From an uncultured Clostridiaceae bacterium (GTDB taxonomy: Bacteria > Bacillota > Clostridia > TANB77 > CAG-508): a DNA stretch of 64,000 bases. Positions 1 to 8,580 of the stretch are shown here, piece by piece. The first letter of the stretch is position 1. Every line of letters starts with the position of its first letter. Where the stretch lies: NCBI GenBank assembly GCA_948356915.1, contig CAOJCG010000007.1, positions 1-64,000 on the forward strand, in the 5' to 3' direction. The translations under genes were made by a program, and so were the position numbers. Under the pieces are notes generated by a model. It was not told the origin of the DNA, ran no database searches, and saw nothing but the letters and a program-made list of their open reading frames with translations.

Positions 1-59
1 CTTACCGAGCTGGATTTTTTGTTTTTTGGATTCCTATTTTAGGACACCCTCTTTCCGCT

Positions 60-1154
60 TTAAGAATTTTCTTCTTCTTTTAATTTAAAAAATTCTTTGT
101 ACCCAATACATACTACTGCTACTACCATTAATGCAAATGATATTGCTTTCCATATGTCGCTTTCAAATAGTATTACTGCAAACATTCCGCATGCTACACT
201 TATTCCATATAGTGTTAGAACTGCTTCTTTTTGTGTGAACCCTTTTGCTATTAATTTATGGTGCAAATGACCTTTATCTGCTTGTAAAACTGCTTTTAGG
301 GATTTTCCTTTTATTAGCCTTCTTATTATTGCTGATATTGTATCAAATATTGGAAGACCTAATACTATTATTGGGAGTACTACTACAAATGCTGTTGCAG
401 TTTTTGCAATTCCTAGTATTGATACTATTGATAGGGTAAAACCTATAAAATTTGAGCCTATGTCCCCTATAAATGTTTTTGCTGGGTTAAAATTAAATGG
501 TAGAAAGCCTGATAGTGCACCTACTAATGCTGTTATTATTATTATTGCTACTAGTGGTGAACTGTTTAATGCAAATATAATTAGCAGACATACTGATGAT
601 ATTATTGCTATACCTGTTGATAAGCCATCTAACCCATCTATTAAATTAATAGCATTTGTTATTCCTACTATCCAACCCATTGTTAATATTATGGAAAATA
701 CATTGCTTAAAACTATATTTCCTTCAAAAAATGGTAAGTTAAAATTATTTATTCGTATACCAAATGCTACTACTACTCCTGCTGCTATAATTTGACCTGT
801 TAACTTAACTAATGGATGTATTCCTTTTATATCATCAAAAAAGCATACAAAGCTTAGTATTAATATACCTAATAAAAAGCCTATTAATTTTATAAAATAA
901 TTTTCCCCGCCAAATAAGTTTAAGTTTCCTTCTATTGAAGAAGTAATTAATAAATATATTGTTGATAAAAGAAAACCTATTATAATAGCTGGTCCACCAA
1001 ACTTTGGCATTGGTTTATTATGCATTCTTCTTTCATCTTTTGGAACATCTACTGCTCCTATTTTCTTTGCTATTTTTATTGTATATGGTGTTAGCACAAA
1101 TGTTGTTATAAATGCTAACAAAAAAGCTATTGCTATATCTCCCCACATAGGCAT
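60..1154 (-). CDS. tagO: Undecaprenyl-phosphate sugar-1-phosphate transferase (TagO/WecA, MraY family)
   Basis: This integral membrane enzyme of 364 residues should transfer a sugar-1-phosphate, probably GlcNAc-1-P, from a UDP-sugar to undecaprenyl phosphate, the first membrane step of wall teichoic acid or other wall glycopolymer synthesis. About ten hydrophobic helices are visible. The family's catalytic features are present: the FFDD aspartate pair near residue 107, NAINLIDGLDG near 165, the IFDT loop, and the cytoplasmic HLHHK histidine cluster near 298. MraY is excluded by the RRMHNKPMPKFGG N-terminal segment, which is WecA/TagO-like. The exact donor sugar is inferred. It is the last gene of the left-hand block and runs in the same direction as recO and era. 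Confidence 0.92.
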   Translation of the reverse strand: MPMWGDIAIAFLLAFITTFVLTPYTIKIAKKIGAVDVPKDERRMHNKPMPKFGGPAIIIGFLLSTIYLLITSSIEGNLNLFGGENYFIKLIGFLLGILILSFVCFFDDIKGIHPLVKLTGQIIAAGVVVAFGIRINNFNLPFFEGNIVLSNVFSIILTMGWIVGITNAINLIDGLDGLSTGIAIISSVCLLIIFALNSSPLVAIIIITALVGALSGFLPFNFNPAKTFIGDIGSNFIGFTLSIVSILGIAKTATAFVVVLPIIVLGLPIFDTISAIIRRLIKGKSLKAVLQADKGHLHHKLIAKGFTQKEAVLTLYGISVACGMFAVILFESDIWKAISFALMVVAVVCIGYKEFFKLKEEENS

Positions 1155-1235
1155 ACCTCCTATTAGGTTTTAATATATCACAATAGCTTGTCTTTTACAA
1201 GGTTTTGGTAGCCTTTTATATTAAAAAAATCGTCT

Positions 1236-1946
1236 CTATATTTTGTATTCTTTTTCTAATTTACTATTCGTATATATTTTTGAAATTATTTCCAACTGCT
1301 TTTTATTTTCATCTGACATATTAAATGAAAATAACTTTTTTGGTGGTGCAATTTCTATATATTTTAGTGCATTTTTTGTCGATTCACTAATTTGTATTGT
1401 TCCTGTGTCTTGCTTACTACAGTTTATACATTTTAGGCCATTATCTTTAAAACTAAAATGGTTCACTTCTTCATTTTGGCAATTTACACATCTATCTAGC
1501 CTTGGTTTAAAACCTAATAAACACATTAGCCTCATTTTAAATATAGATATGACAAAGTTTAAGTCCATATCCGTATTTGCTATTACATATAATGTGTTTA
1601 AATATAATTGAAGTATTTTATATGTATTTTGATTTTCATATGTAACATCGATAATTATTTTTGTTATATGTACTGCATAATTTAATTTATCTAAATCTGT
1701 TCTTAAATTATAAAATAGTTCAATTGTTTCGCATGAGTTTAAGGTATATGTACTTCCTCCTTTAAACATCATATATTCTCCAAAACATAAAAACTGTGTG
1801 CCTGCCATAAGTTGGCTTTTGGGTCTTCTCGCACCTTTCGCACTGCACGACAGTTTTCCGTTTGGAGTTAATATTGTTAGCATTTTATCAAAATCGCCAA
1901 TATTATTTTCTGCTATTATTATTCCTTTTGTTTTTATTGTGCCCAT
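1236..1946 (-). CDS. recO: DNA repair protein RecO
   Basis: RecO (236 residues) loads RecA on SSB-coated single-stranded DNA in the RecFOR recombination pathway. The N-terminal OB-fold has the typical start (KTKGIIIAENNIGDFDKML, then TPNGKLSCSAKGARR). A zinc finger of two CxxC pairs lies at about residues 153-178 (CVNC and CINC). Length fits the family. Its place directly downstream of yqzL and era is the standard Firmicutes order. The start is preceded by a GGTGAA ribosome site and the gene lies 15 bases after yqzL. Confidence 0.95.
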   Translation of the reverse strand: MGTIKTKGIIIAENNIGDFDKMLTILTPNGKLSCSAKGARRPKSQLMAGTQFLCFGEYMMFKGGSTYTLNSCETIELFYNLRTDLDKLNYAVHITKIIIDVTYENQNTYKILQLYLNTLYVIANTDMDLNFVISIFKMRLMCLLGFKPRLDRCVNCQNEEVNHFSFKDNGLKCINCSKQDTGTIQISESTKNALKYIEIAPPKKLFSFNMSDENKKQLEIISKIYTNSKLEKEYKI

Positions 1947-1961
1947 ATATTTATTTCACCT

Positions 1962-2126
1962 TTAAAGTTCTATATTCTTTTCTATATTTTGTTCTATATT
2001 GTTTATCTCTTTTTTCTCTAAATTTTTACTTATGTTTTTTTCTATGTTTTCTACCTTAGTTAATTCTAAATATGAATCTATGCTTCCTGTATTTTTAAAG
2101 GTATTCCATGCTATTTGTTTTATCAT
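1962..2126 (-). CDS. yqzL: YqzL family small protein
   Basis: A 54-residue protein with the YqzL signature at its N terminus (MIKQIAWNTFKNTGSID, then SYLEL). YqzL is a small conserved protein of unknown function that sits between era and recO in Firmicutes, exactly as here. The C-terminal half is a run of Asn, Glu, Ile and Lys and is longer than in most family members. A clear GGAAGGTGAA ribosome site precedes the ATG. The family and its place are known; no function can be stated. Confidence 0.85.
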   Translation of the reverse strand: MIKQIAWNTFKNTGSIDSYLELTKVENIEKNISKNLEKKEINNIEQNIEKNIEL

Positions 2127-2321
2127 AAGAATTCACCTTCCTATTCCTTTAGTGTCACTAAGCATTTAAGCTTTTTTATAGTTTTATTATCACTTAACAC
2201 ACTCATTTTTTCTATTATAAAGTCCGTACTCTTTGATATAAAAATTGTCAAAAAGCTTAAGTACCTATTGACAGTTTCCTATTGTTATTTTTTGCTTTTT
2301 TATATATTTTATTCATTTTTT

Positions 2322-3230
2322 CTAGTTTAGTTTGAATTTTTTTACTATTTTGTCATTATTAAGCCAGTCTTCTTTTACTTTTACCCATATTTTTAAGTTT
2401 ACTTTTGTTCCTAACATATTTTCTAAGTCTTTCCTTGCATATGTTCCTATTTTTTTTAGCATACTTCCATTTTTTCCTATTATTATTCCTTTATGAGAGT
2501 TTCGTAAGCAGTAAATAGTTGCTTCTACATCGTATATTTCTTGTTTTTCTTTTGTTTTTCTATATTTCATTTTTTCTGTTTCTATATATAACCCATGTGG
2601 AATTTCGTCATCTAAAAATTTTAGTGCTTTTTCGCGAATAACTTCTTCTACTAATTGTCTTGAAGTTTGGTCTGTATATTCTTCTATATCATAATATGCT
2701 GGACCATATTTTAAGTTTTTTTCTATTTCATCTAATATTATTTCTATATTTTCTTTTTTTATTGCTGATATTGGTATTACTGCTTCAAAGTTATATTCTT
2801 TTTGGTATAAGTCGATTAATTTTAGTAAATCTTCTTTTTCTTTTATCATGTCTATTTTATTTATAATTAGTATTGTTTTTCTTTTTGCTTCTTTTATTTT
2901 TTCTAGTATTTTAGCATCGCCTCTACCTATTTCTTTTGATGTTGCGTCTATAACAAATAAAATAACATCTACATCATGTGCACAAGTAAATGCTGTTTCT
3001 ACCATTGTTTCACTTAGTTTTGACTTTGGCTTGTGAATTCCTGGTGTATCTATAAAAATAATTTGTGAGTTTTCTCTATTTACAACTCCTCTTATCGCTG
3101 TTCTTGTCGTTTGCACTTTATTTGCTACTGCTGCTACTTTTTCGCCTACTAGTGCATTTATTATAGTTGATTTTCCTACATTTGTTCTTCCTATTATTGA
3201 AACAAAACCTGATTTGAATTTTTCGTTCAT
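2322..3230 (-). CDS. era: GTPase Era
   Basis: Era is an essential GTPase that binds the 3' end of 16S rRNA during 30S subunit assembly. The 302 residues show every G motif: GRTNVGKS (G1), the TTR switch I (G2), DTPG (G3), NKID (G4) and a SAIKKEN-type G5. A KH RNA-binding domain follows, with GKNGSMLKKIG near residue 250. Length is normal. It lies upstream of yqzL and recO, and the about 730 bases in front of it contain hairpins and one small gene. Confidence 0.96.
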   Translation of the reverse strand: MNEKFKSGFVSIIGRTNVGKSTIINALVGEKVAAVANKVQTTRTAIRGVVNRENSQIIFIDTPGIHKPKSKLSETMVETAFTCAHDVDVILFVIDATSKEIGRGDAKILEKIKEAKRKTILIINKIDMIKEKEDLLKLIDLYQKEYNFEAVIPISAIKKENIEIILDEIEKNLKYGPAYYDIEEYTDQTSRQLVEEVIREKALKFLDDEIPHGLYIETEKMKYRKTKEKQEIYDVEATIYCLRNSHKGIIIGKNGSMLKKIGTYARKDLENMLGTKVNLKIWVKVKEDWLNNDKIVKKFKLN

Positions 3231-3496
3231 TTTTTTCTTTGTATATCAATTCAATAAAATAGCTTTGAATTGATTCCTTTCTATATTTTTTACAATTAAT
3301 TTATGTTCTTGCATTTTATTATACTATATAGTTATATGTATTTTTTGTAGAATGCTAGTATATAAGATTATTTATTTTTCTTATTGAATTATAGCATTTT
3401 AATATATTTTTTTCAATATAAAAATTATCATTTTTACTTTGTGCTCATAACCATTCAGCGATTAATATAAAATGCAACTTATAATAGTAGATTAAT

Positions 3497-3525
3497 TGTA
3501 GGAGCAATTATTAACCGCTCCTACA
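3497..3525. other. Intergenic hairpin
   Basis: A nine-base-pair inverted repeat, TGTAGGAGC against GCTCCTACA, with an 11-base loop. It lies just beyond the terminator of the small membrane gene. It has only a short T run, so it may be an additional terminator stem or an RNA processing site. Confidence 0.45.
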
Positions 3526-3542
3526 TCGTTTTTGCTTATTTT

Positions 3543-3573
3543 AAAAACTGGAGCAATTTACTCCAGTTTTTTT
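3543..3573. terminator. Bidirectional rho-independent terminator
   Basis: The stem AAACTGGAG/CTCCAGTTT with a seven-base loop is followed by a T run on both strands. On the minus strand it lies eight bases after the stop of the small membrane protein gene that ends at 3581, which it probably terminates. Confidence 0.8.
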
Positions 3574-3580
3574 CTTTATC

Positions 3581-3745
3581 TTATGCAATTATAATATTGA
3601 CTAATATCCACATTAGTAGTGCTATAAGCCATATCCAGCCTGCCATTTCTGTTATTCGGGTACTTTTTCCTTTCTTTTCGAGGTAATAATACCGGCATGT
3701 GGTAATTGTAAATCCTATTATACATATTAAAATCATCCAGCCCAT
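3581..3745 (-). CDS. Small membrane protein, unknown
   Basis: A 54-residue protein with two hydrophobic helices (residues 2-17 and about 37-54) joined by a short basic loop with EKKGKSTR. It is supported by a strong GGAGGAAGAAA ribosome site before the ATG and by a terminator just after the stop. I do not recognise the family. It contains one in-frame CGG codon (3692-3694, in TTCRYYY) that reads as arginine if the frame is simple. This matters for the CGG recoding idea because it is the only in-frame CGG in the window that does not need a frame change. Confidence 0.6.
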   Translation of the reverse strand: MGWMILICIIGFTITTCRYYYLEKKGKSTRITEMAGWIWLIALLMWILVNIIIA

Positions 3746-3765
3746 TTTCTTCCTCCTTTTTATTG

Positions 3766-3785
3766 TTCAGAGGTGTTCCTCTGAA
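3766..3785. other. Hairpin upstream of the small membrane gene
   Basis: A perfect eight-base-pair stem, TTCAGAGG/CCTCTGAA, with a four-base loop, 20 bases upstream of the start at 3745. It falls in the presumed 5' leader and could be a leader structure or a protein site. Confidence 0.4.
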
Positions 3786-3898
3786 AGGTTAATAGTTTCT
3801 TTTAGAGGTATTGCTATTCTGCATTATGTTAATAGTATAGCATATTTAAAATGATAAAGCAATAGTAATTCTTAAAATTGACTTTTCCTATATTTTAA

Positions 3899-3958
3899 TA
3901 GAAAGGAGCTAAATCTAAACTCTACTTTTTAGGTATAGTTCAAACCTGCTCCTTTCTA
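3899..3958 (-). terminator. Terminator-like hairpin after the DUF3048 gene
   Basis: Eleven-base-pair arms TAGAAAGGAGC/GCTCCTTTCTA enclose a loop of about 38 bases and start four bases after the stop codon at 3962. The T run on the minus strand is weak, so this may be a terminator or a 3' stabilising stem. Confidence 0.5.
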
Positions 3959-3961
3959 AAA

Positions 3962-5032
3962 TTATTCATTATTTGTTACTTGCTCTCCTGGTTCAAATGT
4001 TACCTTTGAGTCTATTGGGCATATTTGTACAAATGTATTTCCATCATTTACTTCTATTTCTTTTCCATCTAATGTTTTGTATATTGTTTTTTCACTCCTT
4101 GATGTTTTTTCACATGTTATTTCTACTGCTTTTCCATTTGTTATATAGTATCCTTTTAATGTTTTTATATTATCTATTGTTTGTCTGTCTTTATTTTCTC
4201 CATCATTTAGTCTTGTATTTTTGCAAAATGTTACTATTATATTTTTTACTGTTACTGGTTCTTTTGTATCCCAGTCTACTTGTTTGGTTTTTCTTGAATA
4301 TCTTGTATATGTTTTTGCTTCTTCATCATATTCATAGCTTACTGTATTACTATCTGAGTATGGTATTGTTACTGTGTTTGCTATTATATTGCTATTTAAG
4401 TTTACTTCATCTGCTACATAATTTAGCACACTTTCTTTTTCTGATGTTACTCTATAATTATCTCTTTTAGCTATTTCTAATACGTTTTTTGTACTTGTTA
4501 CTGCATTATGTGGTGCATATTTGTCTTTTACTCGCCAAAAGTTTTTTGAACTTTCATATATTCCATTTATGTTGTTTACTCCTAGTTTTGCTATATCATT
4601 TTTTGCTTGTGGGCTAAAACCAAAGTGAACATATATTGCATCATTTTCTAAGGCATAGTCTAAAAAGTAGTGTCTTGAACTTCTTATTGGTCCTAATTTT
4701 TCTAAGTCTTTTCCTTTATATAGTGCCATTAGCCTTGTTTCTCCGCCTTCTACTATTATCTCATAAACCATATACGCTTCACTTAAGTTTGCTTGTGGCA
4801 TTGCACTTTTATGGTTATCTATCATTACTGCTATTGGTCTTTGTGTTCCTTTAAATATTTGCACATCTTTTATTTCTACTACTGTTTTATCATTTTTTTG
4901 TTCTTCATTTTCACCTACTACTGTTTGTAATATATTATTATTTTTTGCGAATTTCATACCTAATAGTATTGCTGCTATTATGATTACTATTACTAATATT
5001 GCTACTAATATTTTTATACTTGTTGACTTCAT
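3962..5032 (-). CDS. DUF3048 (YerB-like) exported protein
   Basis: A 356-residue protein with an N-terminal membrane anchor (about residues 7-27) and a large extracellular part. The DUF3048 core is clear: RPIAVMIDNHKSAMPQ near residue 65, then YEIIVEGGETR, GPIRSSRHYF, YVHFGFSP and the APHNA motif near 187. The family is represented by the B. subtilis lipoprotein YerB, whose function is unknown. Here there is no lipobox cysteine, so anchoring is by the N-terminal helix. It sits between era and ybeY, in the conserved chromosomal block. Confidence 0.85.
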   Translation of the reverse strand: MKSTSIKILVAILVIVIIIAAILLGMKFAKNNNILQTVVGENEEQKNDKTVVEIKDVQIFKGTQRPIAVMIDNHKSAMPQANLSEAYMVYEIIVEGGETRLMALYKGKDLEKLGPIRSSRHYFLDYALENDAIYVHFGFSPQAKNDIAKLGVNNINGIYESSKNFWRVKDKYAPHNAVTSTKNVLEIAKRDNYRVTSEKESVLNYVADEVNLNSNIIANTVTIPYSDSNTVSYEYDEEAKTYTRYSRKTKQVDWDTKEPVTVKNIIVTFCKNTRLNDGENKDRQTIDNIKTLKGYYITNGKAVEITCEKTSRSEKTIYKTLDGKEIEVNDGNTFVQICPIDSKVTFEPGEQVTNNE

Positions 5033-5049
5033 TTTTTTCTTCCTTTCCT

Positions 5050-5152
5050 AAGTTAGAAGTTGGAGGTTGAAAGTTGTAAGTTGGATATTTCTGTAACTTC
5101 TTCGAAGAATTTACCCTATATTCCAACCTCTAACTTCCAACTTCTAACTTCC
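5050..5152. repeat. Inverted pair of heptamer-periodic repeats
   Basis: Two arms of about 30-35 bases (5050-5085 and 5121-5152) are built from variants of the seven-base unit AACTTCC/AACCTCC, in opposite orientation, so the region can fold into a long imperfect hairpin. A third copy with the same unit lies at 8526-8579. The repeat separates ybeY from the DUF3048 gene. Confidence 0.8.
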
Positions 5153-5166
5153 TTATATAAATTCTT

Positions 5167-5649
5167 TTATCTCATTATTTTCAATTTGTCTAGTATTTTT
5201 TCTTCTTTTGGGCGCATTCTCTTTTTGTCTTCTTCTTCTATGTGGTCATACCCCATTAGGTGGTAAAAGCCATGTACTAGCATGTATGATAGTTCTCGTT
5301 CAAAGCTATGTCCATATTCTTTTGCTTGCTCTTGTACTTTTTCTATAGATATTACTATATCTCCTATTGTCTCTTTTACTAGTTGTTTTTGTTTGTTTGT
5401 TACTATTTCATCTATTTCATATTTTTCAAACATTGGAAATGAAAGTACATCTGTTTCTTTATCTATATTCCTGTATTCTTTGTTTAATTTTCTTATATTT
5501 TCTGGGATTGTTAATGTTATGCTTATTGATAAATTTAAGTCTCCTAGTTTCTCTTCTTTAAAACATTCTTCTATAACATATAATATATTTTTTTTGTATT
5601 CTTCTTTTTCATCTATTCCATCAAAATATAGTTCTACTAACTCTTGCAT
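5167..5649 (-). CDS. ybeY: Endoribonuclease YbeY (rRNA maturation factor)
   Basis: YbeY is a zinc-dependent RNase for 16S rRNA 3' maturation and 70S quality control. The zinc motif is present as HGFYHLMGYDH near residue 116, with the conserved RxLNxxYR region (IRKLNKEYRNID) and the DVLSFP motif. I chose the ATG at 5649 (160 residues) because it has a GGAAGGAAAA ribosome site; an upstream in-frame start would add 13 residues that do not belong to the family. It overlaps the 3' end of the unknown upstream gene by 13 bases, so the two are translationally linked. Confidence 0.93.
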   Translation of the reverse strand: MQELVELYFDGIDEKEEYKKNILYVIEECFKEEKLGDLNLSISITLTIPENIRKLNKEYRNIDKETDVLSFPMFEKYEIDEIVTNKQKQLVKETIGDIVISIEKVQEQAKEYGHSFERELSYMLVHGFYHLMGYDHIEEEDKKRMRPKEEKILDKLKIMR

Positions 5650-6845
5650 AGTATTTTCCTTCCTATATATGTTCCTTCTGATTTGCACTTATCTTTTATA
5701 TTTTTCATTACTCCTAATGAAACTAATTTATTTTTATAAAATTTGATTATCTTGTAATATTTGTTTTCATTACAGTATAATTCTTTTAAGTCACTTTTTA
5801 TAAATAATATTTCCTTTTTTAGCATATATTCTTCTTTATTATCTTTTATATTTTCTAGTTCTTTATATTTAGCCCAAAAGGCTTTGTATCTTTCTTTCTT
5901 TTCTGGCTTGTCCCAGTATACTTTTGTCGAAAGTAATTTTATATTGTATTCTTCTATTAATTTTATTAATAACGCATATGCTTTTTCTCTTTTTTTAGCA
6001 ATTTTAGTGTCCACTATTAGACTTCTTACATCTTTTAGTAATTTGATATAACATTGTTCTGCTACTATTAATGGAAGGCTATGTGTAAATAATTTTCTAC
6101 TAAGTGCTATTAAAACCATTCTTTTTTCTATTAGTTCATTTTGGTCTAACTTTCCTACTGCATAATTTTCAAACCTGTCATATTCTTCTATAACTTCTTT
6201 GTATGTATTTTCTTGATTAACTTCTAGTTTTATTGGAAGTATTGTTGTAATATATTCTTCTAATACATTAAATATCTTTTCATATACTATGTTTCTATTT
6301 TGACTCGATAAGTTATCTGCAAGTTTTATAGAAAAATGTTTTAATAACCCTTTATATAGAGCATCTATTTTACTTACGTAAAATTCTTTATATTTGTTAA
6401 GTAGCTTTTCTTTACTTAAGCTTTGAACTGCTTCATAGTCTAGTTCCAATAAGTATTTTTGTTTTCTATATTTGTATTCTAGATATTCGGTATCTTTTAT
6501 TTTTATAATATTATAATATTTAGATAATGCATCTTTTTCAAATTCAGAAGCAGTTCCATTTTTTACTTTTTTGTATATTGAATCCATAACATGTTTATCA
6601 ATGGCCTCTAAGTATAGGCTGTATGTTTCTTCATATTTTTTTTCTGCTGTTTCTTTTTTGTTTTCATTATTTTGCTCTACTATCTGTTTGGAGGTTTCAT
6701 AATTTTTTAATACATTATTTCTTTTTACTGAAATAATTACACTGTTAATTCCTATTTTTGTAGGAATTAACATTTTTGTTAATGTAGTTGTTAATCTTGT
6801 AAAAAAGGTTTTATCTGCATAAATTCTTAAGCTTCTTTCTTCCAT
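5637..6845 (-). CDS. Unknown charged protein in the phoH position
   Basis: A 402-residue protein rich in Lys, Glu, Asn and Tyr, with long predicted helices and probable coiled coils (residues 60-150 and 190-330). I see no signal peptide, membrane segment or catalytic motif and do not recognise the family. It lies between yqfD and ybeY, where most Firmicutes carry phoH and the HD-domain yqfF. It overlaps ybeY by 13 bases and follows yqfD by 15, so it is part of the same operon. Confidence 0.7.
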   Translation of the reverse strand: MEERSLRIYADKTFFTRLTTTLTKMLIPTKIGINSVIISVKRNNVLKNYETSKQIVEQNNENKKETAEKKYEETYSLYLEAIDKHVMDSIYKKVKNGTASEFEKDALSKYYNIIKIKDTEYLEYKYRKQKYLLELDYEAVQSLSKEKLLNKYKEFYVSKIDALYKGLLKHFSIKLADNLSSQNRNIVYEKIFNVLEEYITTILPIKLEVNQENTYKEVIEEYDRFENYAVGKLDQNELIEKRMVLIALSRKLFTHSLPLIVAEQCYIKLLKDVRSLIVDTKIAKKREKAYALLIKLIEEYNIKLLSTKVYWDKPEKKERYKAFWAKYKELENIKDNKEEYMLKKEILFIKSDLKELYCNENKYYKIIKFYKNKLVSLGVMKNIKDKCKSEGTYIGRKILCKS

Positions 6846-6860
6846 TGTATCTCAATCCTT

Positions 6861-8045
6861 TCAAAACACTATTTTTTCTTTTGCGCCAATTTCTTCTAGT
6901 ATTTCATATATAACTTCTACTTCTACTGCCTCGGGTGTTTCATTATAATTTATATATGTATTTAAAATATCTTCTTTATTTGGTACTGTATTTTCTAATG
7001 CTTGTTTTGCTTTTTCTTCACCTATTGTTTTTGCTTCTTCTATACTATATTCTTTGTTTTCTAAAGTTTGTTCATAATTTGTATTTTTTATTATTTCTAT
7101 AGGTAAATAAAAGTTTGAAAATATTTTCATTTTTTTTATTTCCTCTATTGTATCATAATTTTCAAATTTTGAAAGGGTTTTATAAAAATTTATTTGAAAA
7201 TTATTTATCTTTACGGAATATTTATTTTCGCTTAATCCTGTTTGTACTTTATTTGATTGTTTAAGTTCTATTTTTTCTTTTTGTGTATACCATACTTTTG
7301 CGTAAACAGAGCCATTTGCATGTACATAACGCGTACCTGTATACTTCCCTTCAAGAAAGCCCCCTATTAATATACTTCCTTTTTTTATAGTGTCTCCTTC
7401 TTTTACTAGGGGAGTACCATTTAGTGCATTTACTTTTACTATTATCCCCTCTTTTGTTGCAACAATATTACAATATTCTTCTTCATTAATTATTTCTGGT
7501 TTTTTATCTGCTTCTACTACTTTTACTATAGCATTTGTACCTTCTACTTTTATTCCTATCCATGCTAGATCATTTCTTTTTAGCCTTATATTGTTTACTA
7601 TTTGCTTTGTATCAATTTTACTTTTAAACATACCTATCTTTAAACCATTTTCTTCTAAACTATTTAAAATTTCCTCTTTTGAAATTGCAACATTTCCTGT
7701 TATATCAATATTCCAAACAAAATTAGATAAACATATTATAAAAATGATAACTGCTATTAAAAGAATTGCAAATACTTTTCTTTTTCTATATTTATTAAAT
7801 ATAAAAGGTAGTCCTTTTTTAGATTGTATATTTATTCTACACTTAGTATTCTTGGCTATTTTACTTATTTTCTTAAAATCTTTTATTCCAATATTTGCAT
7901 ATGCAGTAGCTTGTTTTTCTCTTTTTATATTCCATAAAAATATTCCTTTAGATATACAAATATTTATAAACTTTTCAACAAAATACCCCTCTATCCTAAT
8001 ATTTACATATCCTAATATATAATTTAAAAGTATTCTAATATACAA
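6861..8045 (-). CDS. yqfD: Sporulation protein YqfD
   Basis: YqfD is a conserved sporulation protein of endospore-forming Firmicutes, made under mother-cell control and always paired with yqfC. It starts with the family pattern ILGYVNIRIEGYFVEKFINIC, has one membrane helix (about residues 90-110), and then a large outer domain with VWNIDITGN, LAWIGIKVEGT and KEGIIVKVNALNGTPLVKEGD. I set the start at a TTG (8045), which gives 394 residues: AAGGAGG lies nine bases upstream, whereas the upstream in-frame ATG would add 31 non-family residues crossing a palindrome. Confidence 0.9.
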   Translation of the reverse strand: MYIRILLNYILGYVNIRIEGYFVEKFINICISKGIFLWNIKREKQATAYANIGIKDFKKISKIAKNTKCRINIQSKKGLPFIFNKYRKRKVFAILLIAVIIFIICLSNFVWNIDITGNVAISKEEILNSLEENGLKIGMFKSKIDTKQIVNNIRLKRNDLAWIGIKVEGTNAIVKVVEADKKPEIINEEEYCNIVATKEGIIVKVNALNGTPLVKEGDTIKKGSILIGGFLEGKYTGTRYVHANGSVYAKVWYTQKEKIELKQSNKVQTGLSENKYSVKINNFQINFYKTLSKFENYDTIEEIKKMKIFSNFYLPIEIIKNTNYEQTLENKEYSIEEAKTIGEEKAKQALENTVPNKEDILNTYINYNETPEAVEVEVIYEILEEIGAKEKIVF

Positions 8046-8064
8046 AGCTCTACTCCTCCTTAAA

Positions 8065-8093
8065 AAGTCAATAGGGACGCCCCTTTTTGACTT
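8065..8093. repeat. Palindrome between yqfC and yqfD
   Basis: Arms AAGTCAA/TTGACTT flank a GC-rich centre with GGGACGCCCC. It resembles dispersed REP-like palindromes of bacterial genomes. It lies between the yqfC stop and the yqfD ribosome site, which supports the downstream TTG start of yqfD. Confidence 0.55.
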
Positions 8094-8121
8094 AGAAAAT
8101 GTCAAAAGGGCTACTTCTTCT

Positions 8122-8409
8122 TTATTGTATTTCTTCAAAATCTATGGTCTCTATTTTTCCTGTTATTAGAATATCGTCTGATGTCATTTCTGTTAAATTT
8201 AGGTTAAAACCATTAATATTTAATATTCCTATATGTGTACTTATCCTTATGTAGAATTCTTGATATTCTAGTATCCCTTTATAGTTTTCTATAAGCATTT
8301 CGTTAAAACCCATAATTGTAATTTTGGGCTCATTTGAAGAAATCTCCTTTGGTATTTCTAAAGCTCTTTCTAAACGAGTTTGAATTTTTCTATTATTTCT
8401 TTTTTTCAT
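8122..8409 (-). CDS. yqfC: Sporulation protein YqfC
   Basis: A 95-residue YqfC-family protein with the typical RLERALEIPKEI start, the GFNEMLIENYKGILEY segment and the IGILNINGFNLNL strand. YqfC is always found just upstream of yqfD in spore formers. The ATG at 8409 has an AAGGTGAT ribosome site; an earlier in-frame ATG would add 13 residues. Its presence shows that the host belongs to a sporulating lineage. Confidence 0.9.
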   Translation of the reverse strand: MKKRNNRKIQTRLERALEIPKEISSNEPKITIMGFNEMLIENYKGILEYQEFYIRISTHIGILNINGFNLNLTEMTSDDILITGKIETIDFEEIQ

Positions 8410-8525
8410 GTTTATCACCTTAATTTTATTTAGTCGAAGAATTTCCATTATAACTTAGTTTCATACTCTCTACTTAGGTAATTTCGTAGAAAAAGCAAGG
8501 CACCACTCTAAGTACCCCTCTACAT

Positions 8526-8579
8526 TTCCAACTTCCAACCTCCAACTTCTAACTTACAACTTCCAACCTCCAACTTCCG
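8526..8579. repeat. Heptamer-periodic repeat, third copy
   Basis: A 54-base run of AACTTCC/AACCTCC/AACTTCT units, the same unit as at 5050-5152. It lies directly after the stop of the truncated deacetylase gene. Confidence 0.75.
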
Positions 8580-8580
8580 T

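Larger units (their letters stand above)
3231..3580. other. Intergenic region with two hairpins
   Basis: No convincing gene is seen in this stretch apart from the hairpins listed separately. It is extremely AT-rich. The era promoter must lie in the left half, but I cannot pick one reliable -35/-10 pair. Confidence 0.5.

Noticed and set aside
460..795. Long plus-strand open frames opposite tagO, recO, era and most ICE genes
   Set aside because: They are rich in Leu, Phe and Ser from reverse reading of AT-rich genes, lack ribosome sites and overlap confidently assigned genes.
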